Source: Paenibacillus helianthi (GTDB lineage Bacteria > Bacillota > Bacilli > Paenibacillales > Paenibacillaceae). Taken from it: a stretch of 64,000 nucleotides of DNA. The number at the start of each line of letters is the position of its first letter. Position 1 is the stretch's first letter. Below the pieces are notes generated by a model. The model searched no databases and was not told where the DNA came from. It saw only the letters and a list, made by a program, of their open reading frames with translations. The stretch is taken from positions 172,383-236,382 of the forward strand of contig NZ_LVWI01000034.1 of assembly GCF_001909055.1 (NCBI RefSeq), given 5' to 3'. This document shows, in pieces, positions 63,701 to 64,000 of this stretch. The translations under genes were made by a program, and so were the position numbers.

Positions 63701-63773
63701 GGACTCTTAGCTCAGATGGTAGAGCAGTAGACTCTTAAGCTATTTGTCCAGGGTTCGAGTCCCTGAGAGTCCA
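63701..63773 (+). tRNA. tRNA-Lys (anticodon CTT), second copy
   Basis: Same cloverleaf as the first tRNA-Lys with three differences: D loop AGATGG, base 39 G instead of T (A31-G39 mismatch at the top of the anticodon stem), and T-loop GAGT. Terminator follows. Functionality is likely but not certain. Confidence 0.8.
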
Positions 63774-63810
63774 TCACAGAAAATAACGGCAGAGATGCCG
63801 TTATTTTGCA
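63749..63810 (+). repeat. tRNA-Lys 3'-end repeat, copy 3 (with terminator)
   Basis: Diverged copy of the tRNA-Lys T arm and terminator (AAAATAACGGC/GCCGTTATTTT). Confidence 0.7.
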
Positions 63811-64000
63811 GTTTCGGGAAGCGGGATGGTTATGCAGTGAATGGAGTGGAGTGGGAGATTACAGACCTACAACCGTCAACGCCAATCGTCAACGGCAACA
63901 GCTACGGCTACCGCCCACTGTTGCCGCCCACTGCTACAGGCAATTGCTACCGTCCAATGCGGACGCTCAATAATGGAACTGACACCGCCAACCCCAACCC
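63811..64000. other. Low-complexity end of the window
   Basis: Loose repetition of CAACGG, GCTAC and CCACTG words near 63870-63990; no start or ribosome-binding site, so no gene is called. Confidence 0.4.

Noticed and set aside
63811..64000. Repeat-like words at the window end
   Set aside because: Irregular units with no fixed period; not enough sequence to call a repeat array.

Overview
The window is chromosomal DNA from an endospore-forming Firmicute, most likely Paenibacillus. Two things point there. Much of the window follows the Bacillus subtilis 'yt' region (ytoI-ytpI-ytrI-ytrH-dnaE, accDA-pyk-ytzA-ytvI-citZ-icd-mdh, phoPR-polA-mutM-ytaF-coaE-nrdR), with local rearrangements. Spore genes are also scattered throughout: CotF-like coat proteins, YheC/YheD ATP-grasp coat proteins, YtrH/YtrI, YtaF, YtvI and an alpha/beta-type SASP. 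Composition is moderate GC, except for AT-rich accessory DNA at about 57.4-61.4 kb and an extremely GC-rich stretch inside dnaE.

Layout. 1-1408: minus-strand spore-coat/dehydrogenase operon. 1409-4190: graveyard of mobile DNA (Tn554-type recombinase remnant, frameshifted ImmA/IrrE peptidase, shortened IS transposase). 4191-10900: minus-strand operon of five tandem YheC/YheD-family ATP-grasp paralogs with an embedded GNAT acetyltransferase, divergent from yheA. 11.5-16.3 kb: LURP-one-like protein, small membrane protein, YtoI regulator, leucine-rich-repeat protein, YtpI, YtrI, YtrH. 16.4-24.8 kb: dnaE, pgpA-like gene, small DUF2007-like gene, accD-accA, pyk. 24.9-29.2 kb: glutamic (G1) peptidase, MFS transporter, thioesterase, FxsA, YtvI. 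29.5-33.1 kb: TCA block citZ-icd-mdh. 33.2-41.2 kb: small membrane protein, NUDIX hydrolase, SDR, TPP riboswitch with tenI-thiS-thiG-thiH, HD nucleotidase, class I fumarase. 41.2-45.3 kb: hairpin repeats, a large multi-domain secreted amylase with a LacI/cre-like operator, and a decayed LacI regulator. 45.4-49.8 kb: phosphate block phoR, phoP, pstB, phoU with two clear Pho-box regions. 50.0-56.7 kb: polA, mutM, ytaF, coaE, lytic transglycosylase, SASP, nrdR. 57.0-64.0 kb: tRNA-Ala and tRNA-Lys followed by two accessory segments bounded by repeated tRNA-Lys 3' ends.

How the parts work together. The core supplies DNA replication and repair (dnaE, polA, mutM), fatty-acid precursor synthesis (accDA), the end of glycolysis and TCA entry (pyk, citZ, icd, mdh, fum), thiamine thiazole synthesis under TPP control, and the phosphate-starvation response. 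The more unusual content is the expanded ATP-grasp operon, the starch-degradation module beside a broken LacI gene, the phoR-before-phoP order with separate Pho-box promoters, the tandem hairpin repeats, and the tRNA-anchored accessory segments carrying an AT-rich 337-residue protein I could not assign.
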